Source: Enoplolaimus lenunculus (Eukaryota > Nematoda > Enoplea > Enoplida > Thoracostomopsidae). From it: a stretch of DNA of 64,000 nucleotides. The stretch's first letter is position 1. Each line of letters opens with the position of its first letter. Positions 12,601 to 23,417 of the stretch are shown piece by piece. Location: positions 62,001 through 126,000 of the forward strand of contig JASANG010000513.1 of the NCBI GenBank assembly GCA_030248215.1, given 5' to 3'. Under the pieces are notes generated by a model. It had not been told where the DNA came from and searched no databases. It saw nothing but the letters and a program-made list of their open reading frames with translations. The translations under genes were made by a program, and so were the position numbers.

Positions 12601-15600
12601 GAAAAAATCCCGTGCTGATTTAAACTGTTTTATATGTCCCGATCAAACATACAGATCACATAGCCAGTCTTTCCGCAGTCTAGAAATTCAGAAATATTGA
12701 TTCCTACACACATTAATTATTTTTCGTTATATTATGCTTGGTTTCGAAAATTATTTGCTGAAGTTGCGCGATTCCGAAATAAAATCATGGCTACGTCCAA
12801 AGGTAAACACGATTAGAACCAACCTCATCATTGAAGACACTTGATTTTGTGCCAAATGTTGATGCGATCCATATGACAAATTTGTAGATGATCGCTGATT
12901 ACGCAAAGAGCCATCGCTTTGAGCATCACTTGAAGGTGTCCTGAAAAAGGCCCTATTCTCAAGAAGTGTAGCACCTACCACGAATCAGTGACAGATCTCG
13001 TAGCTTTCGAAGTAGCGAATAGTGAAGCTTGAAATTCAACATATTTTTGATTCGATTTCGCCAATTTTACGATTCGCAACTCCAAGAGTCCGTCAGTTTG
13101 AGAACCTATCCCTAACTCTTTATGAGCACTATGTGAGATTGAGAATACGGGCATACGAATTAATAATAATCAAGGCAGCAGACATTTGCACAACCAATGT
13201 TTTAAAATATATGTAGTGCGTATGTACCATTTAAACTAGCAATTGAAAAGACTGGCTTTAAAAACGCCATTTGGACTCAAACAAAAGAGCGATAACTTAG
13301 CGTTTACAAAAACATTTTAAAATCAAGTTTTTTCAAACACGAAAAGCGTTTTGTATTTTCTGCTTAATCCTAACTTGTTATGCGCCATTCGTTGATCATA
13401 AAACGTCGGTTTCAACTCTGGTGGGTCATGTTTGTTCTTCAAGTATTCTCTTGTCATAAACGCATGCTCTGGTTGCATGTCGTGCTTTTGGTTCCGCGTT
13501 AGTTGTATATATGGCCGTGGTCTTCCATTCTCGTTCTGCCGGTAATGTTTCATTGGTTGCGAATTTTGCTCGATTTTTGTTGGTTTCTGCTGCTGCTGCT
13601 GTTGCGGTTCTAAACGCCGATTTGTTAATGTTTGCGTCGACACAATGGGATACGGTAGTTCGTCAGTTCCGGTCTTCTTCAATTGTCGTTGATTCGTCTG
13701 AATTGCGGGCTCTGCATATGGTATTGGTTGTCGTAATTGTTGTAGTTCGACGTGTTGACGCTGCTGTTGCTTACCTTGATCTTCTTCGATCCACGGCGCT
13801 TGCGGAGCAACCGGTGATAACTGGTTGATTTTGAGAGCAATTAGCTCTCGCAAATCGATGTCGGGATCCTGTTAAAAAACCAATGAAACATACCAGAACT
13901 TTTGCTTTATATATTCTAAACTCCAAATATAATAAAATGAAATTTTTTTGGTCGCTTTAGTACTAAACATCGCGTTACCTCCCCTATTGAAAATTTCTAA
14001 ATCAGCCGCTGATAGTACACCCCAGTCACCGCTTCTTACCCTTGATTTTTCATTCTTGTTCGTTCTAGACGGACGAACCGGTTGTTGATAGGATCTTGCG
14101 TTCTCGCGTGGCTCCGAATTTTTCAACGTATTTGACGACAAATCCGAACTACGACTTGCAATATCACTTCCTGTGGTTCGGCTCCTTAAGTTGCCCTCGG
14201 GTTTTTGATACCCCTCCCCCTCTTGTGACCTTCGGGAATATACATTCTGAGGCCACAAGTCACCAGTAGATTTTTGTTGCTTCAACTCGGACAATACGTT
14301 GCGGTGTATTTCAAGAGTTGCGCTATCAACTACTGTATCTGCGTGAATGTTTCGTGGAGGTAAACTGCCGTATTCTAGTGGCTGGCTGACATCCATTGTG
14401 TACGAGTTAGGATTAGGATATGTATCGGTTGCAAAATGACGATGTCTGTAATGTATTACAAATATTAACCTATTTCCGTATAGAGTATAGTATGAGCCGC
14501 ATCACGACAATTTGTCGACCGACACTCGTCGATTGATAACCTGTAATCCCAAATTGCATGCAGTCGACAATTCGCCGCTCATCATATGCTTAGGTTTCGG
14601 ATTAGGCTTAGGATAGCATTTAAGATTATGCATGCTCAGATTAGCTAACAGGCTCTAAGATAGTGTTGTTGGGCGACAAGTTTTCGGGGACGAATTGTCG
14701 TAGAATCAGTATGATCATCTAATTGGAAACTGTATACGCGCAACAGATACACAGTGTTGAACACTTGTTACGCATATATGAAATGTAAACTCTTCATCAT
14801 GACGTCAGAGCCAAGTCGGGCTGCTGGCAAGGGCGTAGCCAGGGGGAAGTGGGCCATGCCCCCAATGGTTTTGGAAAAATTGTATTTTTGAATAAATTGA
14901 AACAAGAATGTCCTGTGCGTTTCACTCCGACTCACTAGTTGTTGACGTCTTTCTATTAACTGAACAAACATTGCTTTATTGGTATATGTAACAAATTTGT
15001 ATTCAATGCATTATCATGGGTGAGATAAGGGTGATTTTTCATATAAAAAGGCATTAAATAAAGTCTTCAAACTATGTTAGGTAGTAATGGACATCGGATA
15101 TTTTTTCATATCCCGATATCCGGTAATTTTTACCGGATATTTAACCCAATAGAGGCTGTTTATTTAAAAATTTGCCTGCTCCACTCGTAAAATGAAGCTG
15201 AACTTTTGAAGCAGTATATATACAATTTTATAGTGACCAAAAGATTCTTCATCTGCAAAGTCCATCGTAGTGTTTGTGATTTATGTATATCAAAGTGCAA
15301 CCGAAATTTTGATTCCGATTAGAATTCCAATTCAAAACGAGTTACGATTTCGATGCCGATTGCACAATCAATGGGAATTGTAATTTTGCAATTTTAATTT
15401 AATAATGCTTTGGTTGCATAAAAATCCCCTCGATCTCAACACAGCCAGTAGCCAGCACACCTATGGCTGACGGACAGCCAAACTTCAATAGCTGAAAATA
15501 ATGGTAAACAAATTCTTCCCGAAATACCGGGGACGAATGCAACTTTGGAATTGGATTTCAGTTGCTATTGAAAATATTCATGTGGTAAAAGGAGGTTCAA

Positions 15601-17937
15601 GCTCTGTTTCTTCGACTTAGTCAAAGATTTTAGTCAGACTAACAATTAGCCGAATTATTTAACAATGTAGAAAACTAAATCTGCAAACCTAGTCATTTTG
15701 ACTAAATTCGTTTTGGCAATAGAACTACCAGCGTTTTATTATTCAGCTAAAGGCCACTGTTACCTTTGGAAGTGTAAAGCTACCTCGTACGGTAGCATTT
15801 TGGGACGGCAAAAAAGTTTACATGGGCCCATATTCCTACTTAAGTCTATACCTAAGTATAACGCTTAGTCTATACCAATCTTAAGCAAAACACAATATTG
15901 GAATGGGAAAGACTGAAATAACTTACTCATTTTTCTCGAGTTCTTGTGCTTCTTGTTTCTTGATTTCTTCATCGACAAAACTGAAACTTGGATCGCTTGG
16001 CGTTTGTTCGCCACCATTTTCAATGGCGCCACGTATCCGGTCACTATTTGGACTCCTCAAAACATCGCTGAAAATAAGAATTCTAGTAAAATGGGATAAA
16101 AACAAAACAGAGATGTATTTTATAGGAATCTACAAAAATTCTTCGCCCGACAACTCGTCGCCCAACAGTGTCTGCAAGTCATATAAATCTAAGCATAATC
16201 CTATAAGTGCAATCCTAAGCCTAAACCTAAGCCTAAACATAATGATGTGCAACGAATTGCTGTGTATATAGAATTTCGGATTACAAATTGTCGAACCACA
16301 AGTTGTCCAGTGACGAATTGTCGTAATACCATTTCATAGAAATGTTAGCCAATGTTAATACTCTGAGTATTTTTTCCAAGAGCGCTAGCTAAGCCTCAAC
16401 TAAGTCTGGGCCTGAGCGTAGGCATAAGCCTAAGTAAAAAGACTAAAGCGTGTGCACATTATTAGAGTCCCGCGGTAAAATGGTACGCCACTCAGAGTAA
16501 CATGGACCCAAATCGTTGACCATGACAACAGTTATAAGGTTTCTGAACACTGTACATAACAACACATAGTTAAAAAATTTGACAGCAGAAATATTTTAGC
16601 CGCACTTGTAAATCATGCGAAACTTTAGCTCCCATCCAGAAAAGTTTTTGCCCCTTTCAGCATGTTTCGCTCGCCACGAGCCTGACGCAAGTTATTGTGA
16701 AAGATGCACAATTAAAAAGCAGGAAGACGTCCGTTCCCGACAAAATCTTAACATGCTAGAGTGTACCAGAAATTATCAGAAAACGCATTCGGAGGATTCG
16801 CATAATTTACAAATGTAACTAAATCTACTTCCGCTGACTCCATAATTGTTCATCGGAAAATGCCCCCTGCCCGCCTGTTGACTACTTACTAAGGTTCATG
16901 GGTCTCAACGTGTTTCAGATGTGCTCGAGGCAACGCCTCAGGTGCGGAGTGAACTGTTGGTGAGTTGCGCCACGAGTCACTTCCATACGATCGACGCGAT
17001 GTAAACAACTCAGACGTTTGTCTTGACGCTTCGTGAGGACCTGTAATGATACTTATATATTCATAACAGCTCTCTAAAAACTTAAACTTAAATTATAGCT
17101 TAACTAAACTTGAATATTAGTTTAAGTAAAACTCATATGGCTGGTCGGACTAACTAAACTAGAATTTTAAGTTTTGCTTAAACTAACATATTTTTAAGCT
17201 TAACACGAGTTTAAATAAGCTTATTTTTGGTTTAAGTAACAAATCTATCGCAGAAATTATGTGTATCTAAGAGTTCGTTAAGCTTAGCTTAAACTAAAAA
17301 TACGTACCATTTTAAATTAGTTTAAGCGTAAACCAACCTGTTAGTTTTGTTAATCCAGAAAGTTCGCTTATTACTGTTGGATTTTAGCTTAACCTTAAAT
17401 CAACTTAGTTTAAGCTTTCAGAGAGAGTAGACGTTTCGTGTTCTGCGAAGCGTGGAAATATGAATATTTTCTCACCGGAAAAATTCACACGATTTATGGC
17501 TAGGAGACATGAAACCATGCCATGTTTTGCTTCAGAAAACCTCTGTTTGGAGAATATTCTACCTTTGGGTTGCCAGATAAACTGGCAGCTGCAAATCTGA
17601 GGCGTAGCGCGCAGGAGGCGTGCTCCGCTATCAGAAAACAATCCTAAAACAGGGGTCACCTACACGAATTTGTAACATATATTTTAAATGACGAAGAATC
17701 ATCGTGAGCAAAACAAGCGAAAAACGAAATTCAATTCTTAAGAAACTTACGTAACCGAACTGAATCAAAATCGTCGTCGTTCTCGACATAATTTGGATCA
17801 AATTTATCACCAAATTTAGCCGGTTTCGGACTGTAATGATACAAGGTTTGACTTTGTAGCGTTTGAACTGACAACTTTGAAGGAAACACTGTCCGGCTAA
17901 GTTCCCGAACTGCTACCGGAACTAATTCGAACGCCAT
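6650..17937 (-). CDS. Unrecognised disordered protein, 14 exons, 3' end open
   Basis: Exons in transcript order: 17937-17751, 17040-16890, 16067-15927, 14445-14040, 13868-13375, 12940-12824, 12563-12501, 11478-11413, 10761-10687, 10249-10091, 9639-9517, 8837-8677, 7414-7347, 6817-6650. Every junction keeps frame across a GT-AG intron, giving 793 residues starting MAFELVPVAVREL. The protein is mostly low complexity and polar, with a Gln-rich segment (RRLEPQQQQQQKPTK) in exon 5. It ends with a helical stretch (ALSQLEQELAMTPDDF) and LPLPNWRREQIARKRAEQ, which resembles the W-[KR]-[KR]-x-[LI]-x-x-[KR] motif of some actin or PP1 regulators (phostensin/taperin type). That likeness is weak. A possible last exon is 5909-5874 (TRDENLQQTVL, stop). 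Function unknown; perhaps a cytoskeletal scaffold. Confidence 0.7.
7973..8107. mobile_element. Short hairpin MITE
   Basis: Inverted ends of about 33 bp (AACTTCTACAATACATGC at the left against GCATGTTATTGTGGAAGTT at the right) surround a second internal palindrome centred near 8035. It sits in intron 12 of the minus-strand gene. Confidence 0.7.
11871..12393. mobile_element. MITE with about 60-bp inverted repeats
   Basis: The left end TAATGGATCATTCACGTAAT and the inverse of the right end TTATGGGTCATCTACATAAT match with some mismatches and continue through a shared AATGCGCGCA-like block and AAAAAATTGTCCA. The element is about 520 bp, non-coding, in intron 7 of the minus-strand gene. Confidence 0.75.
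14496..14706. mobile_element. ACGACAATT-ended MITE with TTAGGC-like core
   Basis: Ends of the type ACGACAATTTGTC / GACGAATTGTCGT enclose degenerate TTAGG-type units (near 14590-14620). A relative lies at 16142-16323. Both are in introns 2-3 territory of the minus-strand gene (this copy lies just 5' of exon 4). Confidence 0.6.
16142..16323. mobile_element. ACGACAATT-type MITE, second copy
   Basis: Blocks CCCGACAACTCGTCGCCCAA at the left and GACGAATTGTCGT at the right bracket a run of CCTAAG-type units (near 16215-16240). It shares termini with the copy at 14496-14706. The two differ in core sequence, so they are diverged copies. Confidence 0.6.
17060..17420. repeat. Degenerate TTTAAGC-rich tract
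   Basis: About 350 bases in intron 1 of the minus-strand gene are made of irregular variations on AGCTTAAACTAA and its inverse. No regular period can be assigned by eye. It may be an expanded and decayed telomere-like or simple repeat. Confidence 0.5.
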
Positions 17938-18533
17938 AGTTGTTGAATTTGAAAGAAAATGTGAATTTTTATACTTTAGGTTTTGATAATTTTATAAAAC
18001 TTTGGTTTTTTGTCCAATTTTCCTGAAAATTCTAAAAAACATCTTGATATCAGCAGCTGTAAGAACAAAGAGCAACATAAAATACGTCCAAAGTTGAAAT
18101 TATGTCTTGTGTTAAAGTCTCAATGTTTTTGGCCAGTGTAAAGAACAAGTGCTGAACAGTATTATAATTATATTCCAAAGCCGTCGTTTATAATTTTGAG
18201 AATTTAATTCCTTTTATCCTATTTTTTTCATGCGTTTCTAAAATTCTGGTGTAAGAGATTTTATTTCGCTGCTGGAGAGAATTTCCCTTGTTCTTGTATA
18301 GCGAGCAGGAAAATTTTTAACAGACAATAAAGATAAAGTTGGTAAAGGGCTTAATAATTAACTAGCTTGTCGGACATTTGAAGATATCTCAGCATATATG
18401 CTAACTGTCCAAGCCCTATAATTTTCATTAAGCAAAGAAACAAACGTCATTTATTGATTTTATGTTTTAAAATATATTCGACAAAAAGTTGAAAAGCAAC
18501 ACCTACTGAAAATTAATGCTAAATGGTATGAAT

Positions 18534-19096
18534 ATATGTCGTGCTCCAAACAGCTACTTGCCCCAGTTGGCAACTGGGACGTCCAAAGCAACAATCGCTT
18601 TTCGGCATAGCCCAAACCACTACTGGAACTCAAACTGTTTTTAATTGAAGGTACAGACCAAACAGCTTCTGTTTGTGATTGGTTGTTCAGGTTTGAATGT
18701 GCTCAAGAAAAATGACTTGCTCAATAATTTTTTGGCTTTATACAAGGTTTGCAAAGTATAAATTGATGTTTGCATAGTATACAAGTGAAGCATTGTGAGC
18801 GTGCGCCGTAATGTTTAATCGGATACAACGTTATGTGGCTTTTGTTTTGATTAGCCAAATTGCGCCTCTGTAATTGTAATTCTTCACCGAATATAAACAT
18901 TGTTTAATTTGTAGTTTGCAAATATGGTGAAGCCATATAATTACTGTGCAAGTGAATTTCTCGAATATAGTCAAACCTAAACAATCACTCAAATTAGTCT
19001 GCATTCCAGTAGTTGTTTGGGCTGCCCCGAACAGCAATTGCCGTTTGGGTTTCACAGTAGTCAATTGGGGCAAATAACTGTTTGAGGGACAACATA
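18534..19096. mobile_element. MITE with about 150-bp inverted repeats
   Basis: The left arm (ATATGTCGTGCTCCAAACAG, followed by a CTTGCCCCA block and a TAGCCCAAACCACTACTGGAA block) is repeated inverted at the right (ending CTGTTTGAGGGACAACATAT). A non-coding middle separates them. A 131-codon open frame on the minus strand spans the element but is a by-product of the arms. Confidence 0.8.
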
Positions 19097-21399
19097 TGTG
19101 TGTGTTTTTAGAAAATCTTCGAAATCGTCTGTATAAAGGTAGCGCTTTCCAAAATCGCACTGTATTTTCACTAACAAACTTAAAGTTGATTACAGTATTA
19201 CTCCATGCAGTTACCAATGATATCAAATATGGTCAGCAATGAAAGACGGGCGGTCGCTAAGCACTTGTGGTTTCAACAGAACATTGGCGACAACACAATA
19301 TTACTGTTTATAGAAATCATTTTGAGTTTGTATTGTGACACCAAAAATGGCTAATATTGCATTAATTCTTCCTGCAACCTCTGAATTCGGCGATGCATTT
19401 AGTAACACTTCTGGTCCATACTGAAAATCACATTATCAGCCTAGCATAGATGCTACATGCCCGCAAAACAAGCAAGTGTTAAACTTTTGCAGTTTAAGAA
19501 ATAATATAAAACTAAAGCACTGGAATCTTTCGCAATCTATACTATTAACAGCTTCATAGATATATACACAGCAATGTTTGCATAAACTTCGTGGTACGAA
19601 ATGCGCAAACTGTATATGCTTTTAGATTGCACTGCTAGCAATCCACTGTAACCTGTGTAGAGCGGAAGACATTAGATAACAGATGTGATATAGTTTTCAG
19701 TCGTGGGCGTTGTCCAAATTCTCGGTTAAGGGTGGCCTCTTTAACTGTATAGTTTGTGTGAATCAGCTTTCTCAGCAAACACCATGTATTTTTATTGAAA
19801 TAAATTTTTTTAAACCATCGATAGGGTATGATCTTGTTAATCCCCATATGCGTATACGCCCTAATACAATAGGAATGCTTATGTAAAATTGATAATAAAG
19901 ATATAAAAAGAAAAATATCACAATTTATCATCAAGCAGTACTTTATTACTTCCTTCTTGGGGTTGCGCTATACAATTATAACGAATTTCAAATACGATTT
20001 GTTATAGACAGATGTTCGTTGCTTCATGCGCCGGATGTTGAACCAAACCCCACATGTTTACGGTATGGCGTCTACCTGTCAACTATTAGCATCAAATTTT
20101 CAAACCGTCAAACTTCTACAATTACGGATCTCAAAATTGGCACCGAAGTATGACTCAAATGCGAAATATGCGCTAGATGTGGACTCTTCGATAATACTGC
20201 CAAGATGAAAGCAAATATGCCAATGTGAGAAATTGTTCGTTAATAACAGAACTCTTTGGTAAATTATTGCAACATAAAATAAGATATTTTTACATCACAA
20301 ATTTAAAAACTTTTTCGCCTTCGCCACAATTGGTAACCTTTCAGCAATTTTTGCTACAATCAGCTTTATAACTGTTTGTAAATTGACTATTAAGATTTAA
20401 AGATCGCTTGTGCTCGGATATTTGCACAGGAATCTAAAATTTACGGTTTTATGGCTGCTTGTGGTGACGTGTAGCTAATTAGCCGCTTGGGGGTTTTACC
20501 AAACTAAAAAAGCAAAACCTAATAGCAAGTTTAGCCGTCGCCAATCAATACTTATCCTATATGTGCTCGAAGTTGAATACTAAGCATTAATATAAGTCTG
20601 ATTATAAGTTGCCTATGCATATTAAACAAATTTCAAAGTGAACGCCTGACTTGTTCATTACAAAGTAGGCGGAAAGTGACCTACTGACTTGGAACGTAAT
20701 AAACTCTAAAATCTTTGAAATTTACAAGTCTATAAGCCGCTAAAATAGAACCGTTGCAATATTTCAAACTAAGGGCAATTTGGACATGTAAGTACTTAAA
20801 TTATTAGCAAACTTCAAACTAAATAGGTACTACCTACTCTTAATATAAATATTTTATTTTTCGATCAGGAAGGACACAATAGCTGCTTCAAATAGCTTAG
20901 AAATCAATTTTTGCACAGGTTAACATTAACGAGAATGTGTTGATCCACACGTCGAAATATTTGCAAAACACGCTTTGAAAACTGAATATTATGATACTCA
21001 AAATGGTATGTTTGGATTTTTGTGGTTTCCCCATCCACAGTGGAAAAGTCTTCCTCTACAAATGGCACATAAAATAGTTGAGGGCCGTAGCAGTAGTATA
21101 GGCATTACTTCTAAGCCTAAGACTAATCTCCTAAGCCTATGTGCTAGGCTAGCGTATGCCTAAGCCTAAACAAAACATTTTTAGTGGCTGCAACATGCCA
21201 AAGTGCATCCTCTAAAGCCAATTTTTATTCCTTTCTATCCGAACGATCGACACCCTTAAAATATATACATTAAATCCGGGTAATCTTGCATGCGTATTTC
21301 AGGTCTCCCGTCCAATGTTTTGGCATCCGTCAACAATAATCCTGACTGCAAATGCTAAATTCAAAAACATACGTGTGTTACTTCACAGTTTCATGCCTA

Positions 21400-21829
21400 C
21401 TGTAGTGACCCGAATAAGTGGGGGTGGGGTAATAAGAGGGGGTCCCCATTTTGAGTCCCAATCAATAGGAGTCCGTATCCCTAATAAGAGTCCGTAAGCG
21501 GATAGAGTCACTAAACCGTAATTAGAGTCCATATATGTCAATTACTTTAATTGTAGCGCACAAATGACTAGAGGATGAAATAAACTAAACTTTAAAGCGT
21601 ACTTAAATTTTGAAGGTACATTCGTACCTTGCATTATCCCTCAAGCTTTTGATCCAAGGCAAAAAACGTTTAATTCAACGGATAGTTGCAATACCGGATA
21701 TATATCAGTAAGAAAGGGTGGTGGAGCGTGGGTTAAAAACAAATAACAGTCCATAACCGAATAACCAGGGGGGTACCTCTGGAGAGGCCAAATAAATATC
21801 AGTCCCCCCTCTGATTAGGGTCACTACAA
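21400..21829. mobile_element. CTGTAGTGACC MITE, copy 1
   Basis: Termini CTGTAGTGACCCGAATAAG and its inverse are flanked by TA on both sides, as for Tc1/mariner-type insertion. The inner parts carry repeated AGAGTCCGTA-type blocks. Further copies lie at 24507-24802 (decayed), 24805-25236, 46074-46478, 47008-47406 and 47540-48117. All are about 400-430 bp when whole and have no coding capacity. Confidence 0.85.
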
Positions 21830-23109
21830 TACTGATATAAGCTTTAGTCACTGAAGAATGCTTCAAGCATAACGCCTTTTGTCCAGGCGGTCTTTTGTTC
21901 GGACGACATTTTGTCAAACCAATCTTTTGTATATACAGTGGTGTTTTAGGACAAATCTTTGGGCAGGACGCCAAGAATCATATTTGTAAGGGTTCAAATC
22001 TGCGAGGGAGACAAAAATTTGTATCATTCTGGCATTAATTTTCCACGGATTATCCTTTATATACAAGTGCGATTTATATAAGTGTCGTCTATATTAGCGC
22101 CATAATGAATCGCTCAAAAGCCACAATGATCCGTGCGCATGCAGTTTTATTACTCGAACACACGTTTCTGTTTCCAGTAACAATCGGTGTTCGTTTTCGT
22201 TATGAAAATATTAGAAATCCTGAGACCGTTAATGTCATAGTTATATAGTTGTAAATCACTTAAACCATGATTCAGAGATGTTCAATTTTAAAAAAAACCA
22301 CAATTCTTGTCTAAAACCGAAAAAAATCGGTTGCATCCGTTATTTTTCAAGCAAAACATTTGAAATCACGGTGAATATTGGCATATTTCAATTGTAATGA
22401 CAGAAAACACGAATTATCTCTTATAATATCTTCACATACTTATGCGGCGTTCACAATAAAAAATTTGGCCTGGCCACAAAATGTGACGCGTTTCCCATCA
22501 CCGTTATTTTACGAACCTCTTTTTCGCGCAAACTTAAACGTTTATTTTTGCAAAATTTTCCCCCGAAAGTCCACCATTTTAGCAAGTAAAATGTAGCGCA
22601 CGAATTCATTGCACATATGCGTATTGTTTCTACGTCTAATACAAACTACTTGAAATATTTTAATTTTTAATTTCTGTTGTTTTATGCAATATTGTACTAC
22701 GTAGAATGGTTTGAAATATTTGTCGCTTTTTTGTTTCTATAGCAATTTACTATCTGCAAAGATATAATAGTCGATTACAGCACCACTGTGTACACAAGGG
22801 AAGGAATAGACAGGATAAATCCCTTCTAATAATTTTTGAGAGACGAGGAAAAGCACTTTAATTAAAGGTTAAAAAAATTTGTAGTCCGCTACGTTCGCTC
22901 AGAATACGTTTACATGTGAGGTATACCTACTTCTCTGAAATCAAATACTGAACTGCGCCTCTACTAAGGGGTAGGTATATGCAAAGGTCTATTCAGCGGA
23001 GAATGACCCTAAACTTCCAGGAATTTGAAAAACGCAATTTTATAGGCTTTTGAAGTACCACTTGCTTATATGGTTTGTATCATTTATACAGCTAAAAACG
23101 TCTATGTTA

Positions 23110-23417
23110 AACCAGTGAAATAGCGATTGTAAGATACTGTCGGCAAACCGATTGCAAACGGAATAAATTGTCACGTTTCATTTTAGTCTCAATACTTATA
23201 AAATGACAACATTTTTGGATCACGTGCGAACGGCTCAGTTCAGCAGGCAACAAATTGACGGAATTATCAGTGAACTCCATGATCCAAAAATGTTGTCATT
23301 TTATAAGTATTGAGACTAAAATTAAACGTGACAATTTATTCCGTTTGCAATCGGTTTGCCGACAGTATCTTAAAATCGCTATTTCACTGGTTTAATTTTA
23401 GTCTCAATACTTATAAA
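23110..23417. repeat. Direct and inverted duplication around MOCOS exon 1
   Basis: Bases 23110-23284 hold an upstream copy of the MOCOS 5' flank and the first 82 bases of exon 1 (start codon copy at 23203). Bases 23279-23394 are an inverted copy of the flank and the first few exon codons. The functional copy of exon 1 then starts at 23418. Copies differ by only a few bases, so the event is recent or is an assembly or sequencing fold-back artefact. The upstream copy runs into the inverted segment and cannot by itself continue the MOCOS frame. Confidence 0.85.
23400..23401 (+). promoter_or_regulatory. Possible trans-splice acceptor of MOCOS
   Basis: A T-rich tract ending TTTAATTTTAG lies 16 bases upstream of the ATG at 23418. 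In nematodes such outron acceptors receive a spliced leader. It could also be the acceptor of a 5'UTR intron. Confidence 0.4.

Larger units (their letters stand above)
17938..23108. other. Intergenic spacer between divergent genes
   Basis: The region separates the start of the minus-strand gene from the first exon of MOCOS. Beyond the two MITEs listed separately (18534-19096 and 21400-21829) and a short TTAGGC-like tract near 21105-21170, I see no gene, RNA gene or clear promoter. The open frames present are short and without homology. Confidence 0.5.

Noticed and set aside
13511-13828. 105-codon plus-strand frame
   Set aside because: It is the antisense of exon 5 of the minus-strand gene; the CTG/TTG run is the complement of the Gln-rich segment.
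13872-14040. Extension of exon 4 of the minus-strand gene to a donor at 13979
   Set aside because: That donor gives the wrong phase for exon 5; the donor after 14040 (GTAAGA) gives a continuous frame.
18831-19226. 131-codon minus-strand frame
   Set aside because: It largely overlaps one arm of an inverted-repeat MITE and has no homology or splice context.
23203-23284. Upstream copy of MOCOS exon 1 as the real first exon
   Set aside because: Its frame runs into the inverted segment with no donor, while the copy at 23418 continues to a good GTGAGT donor.
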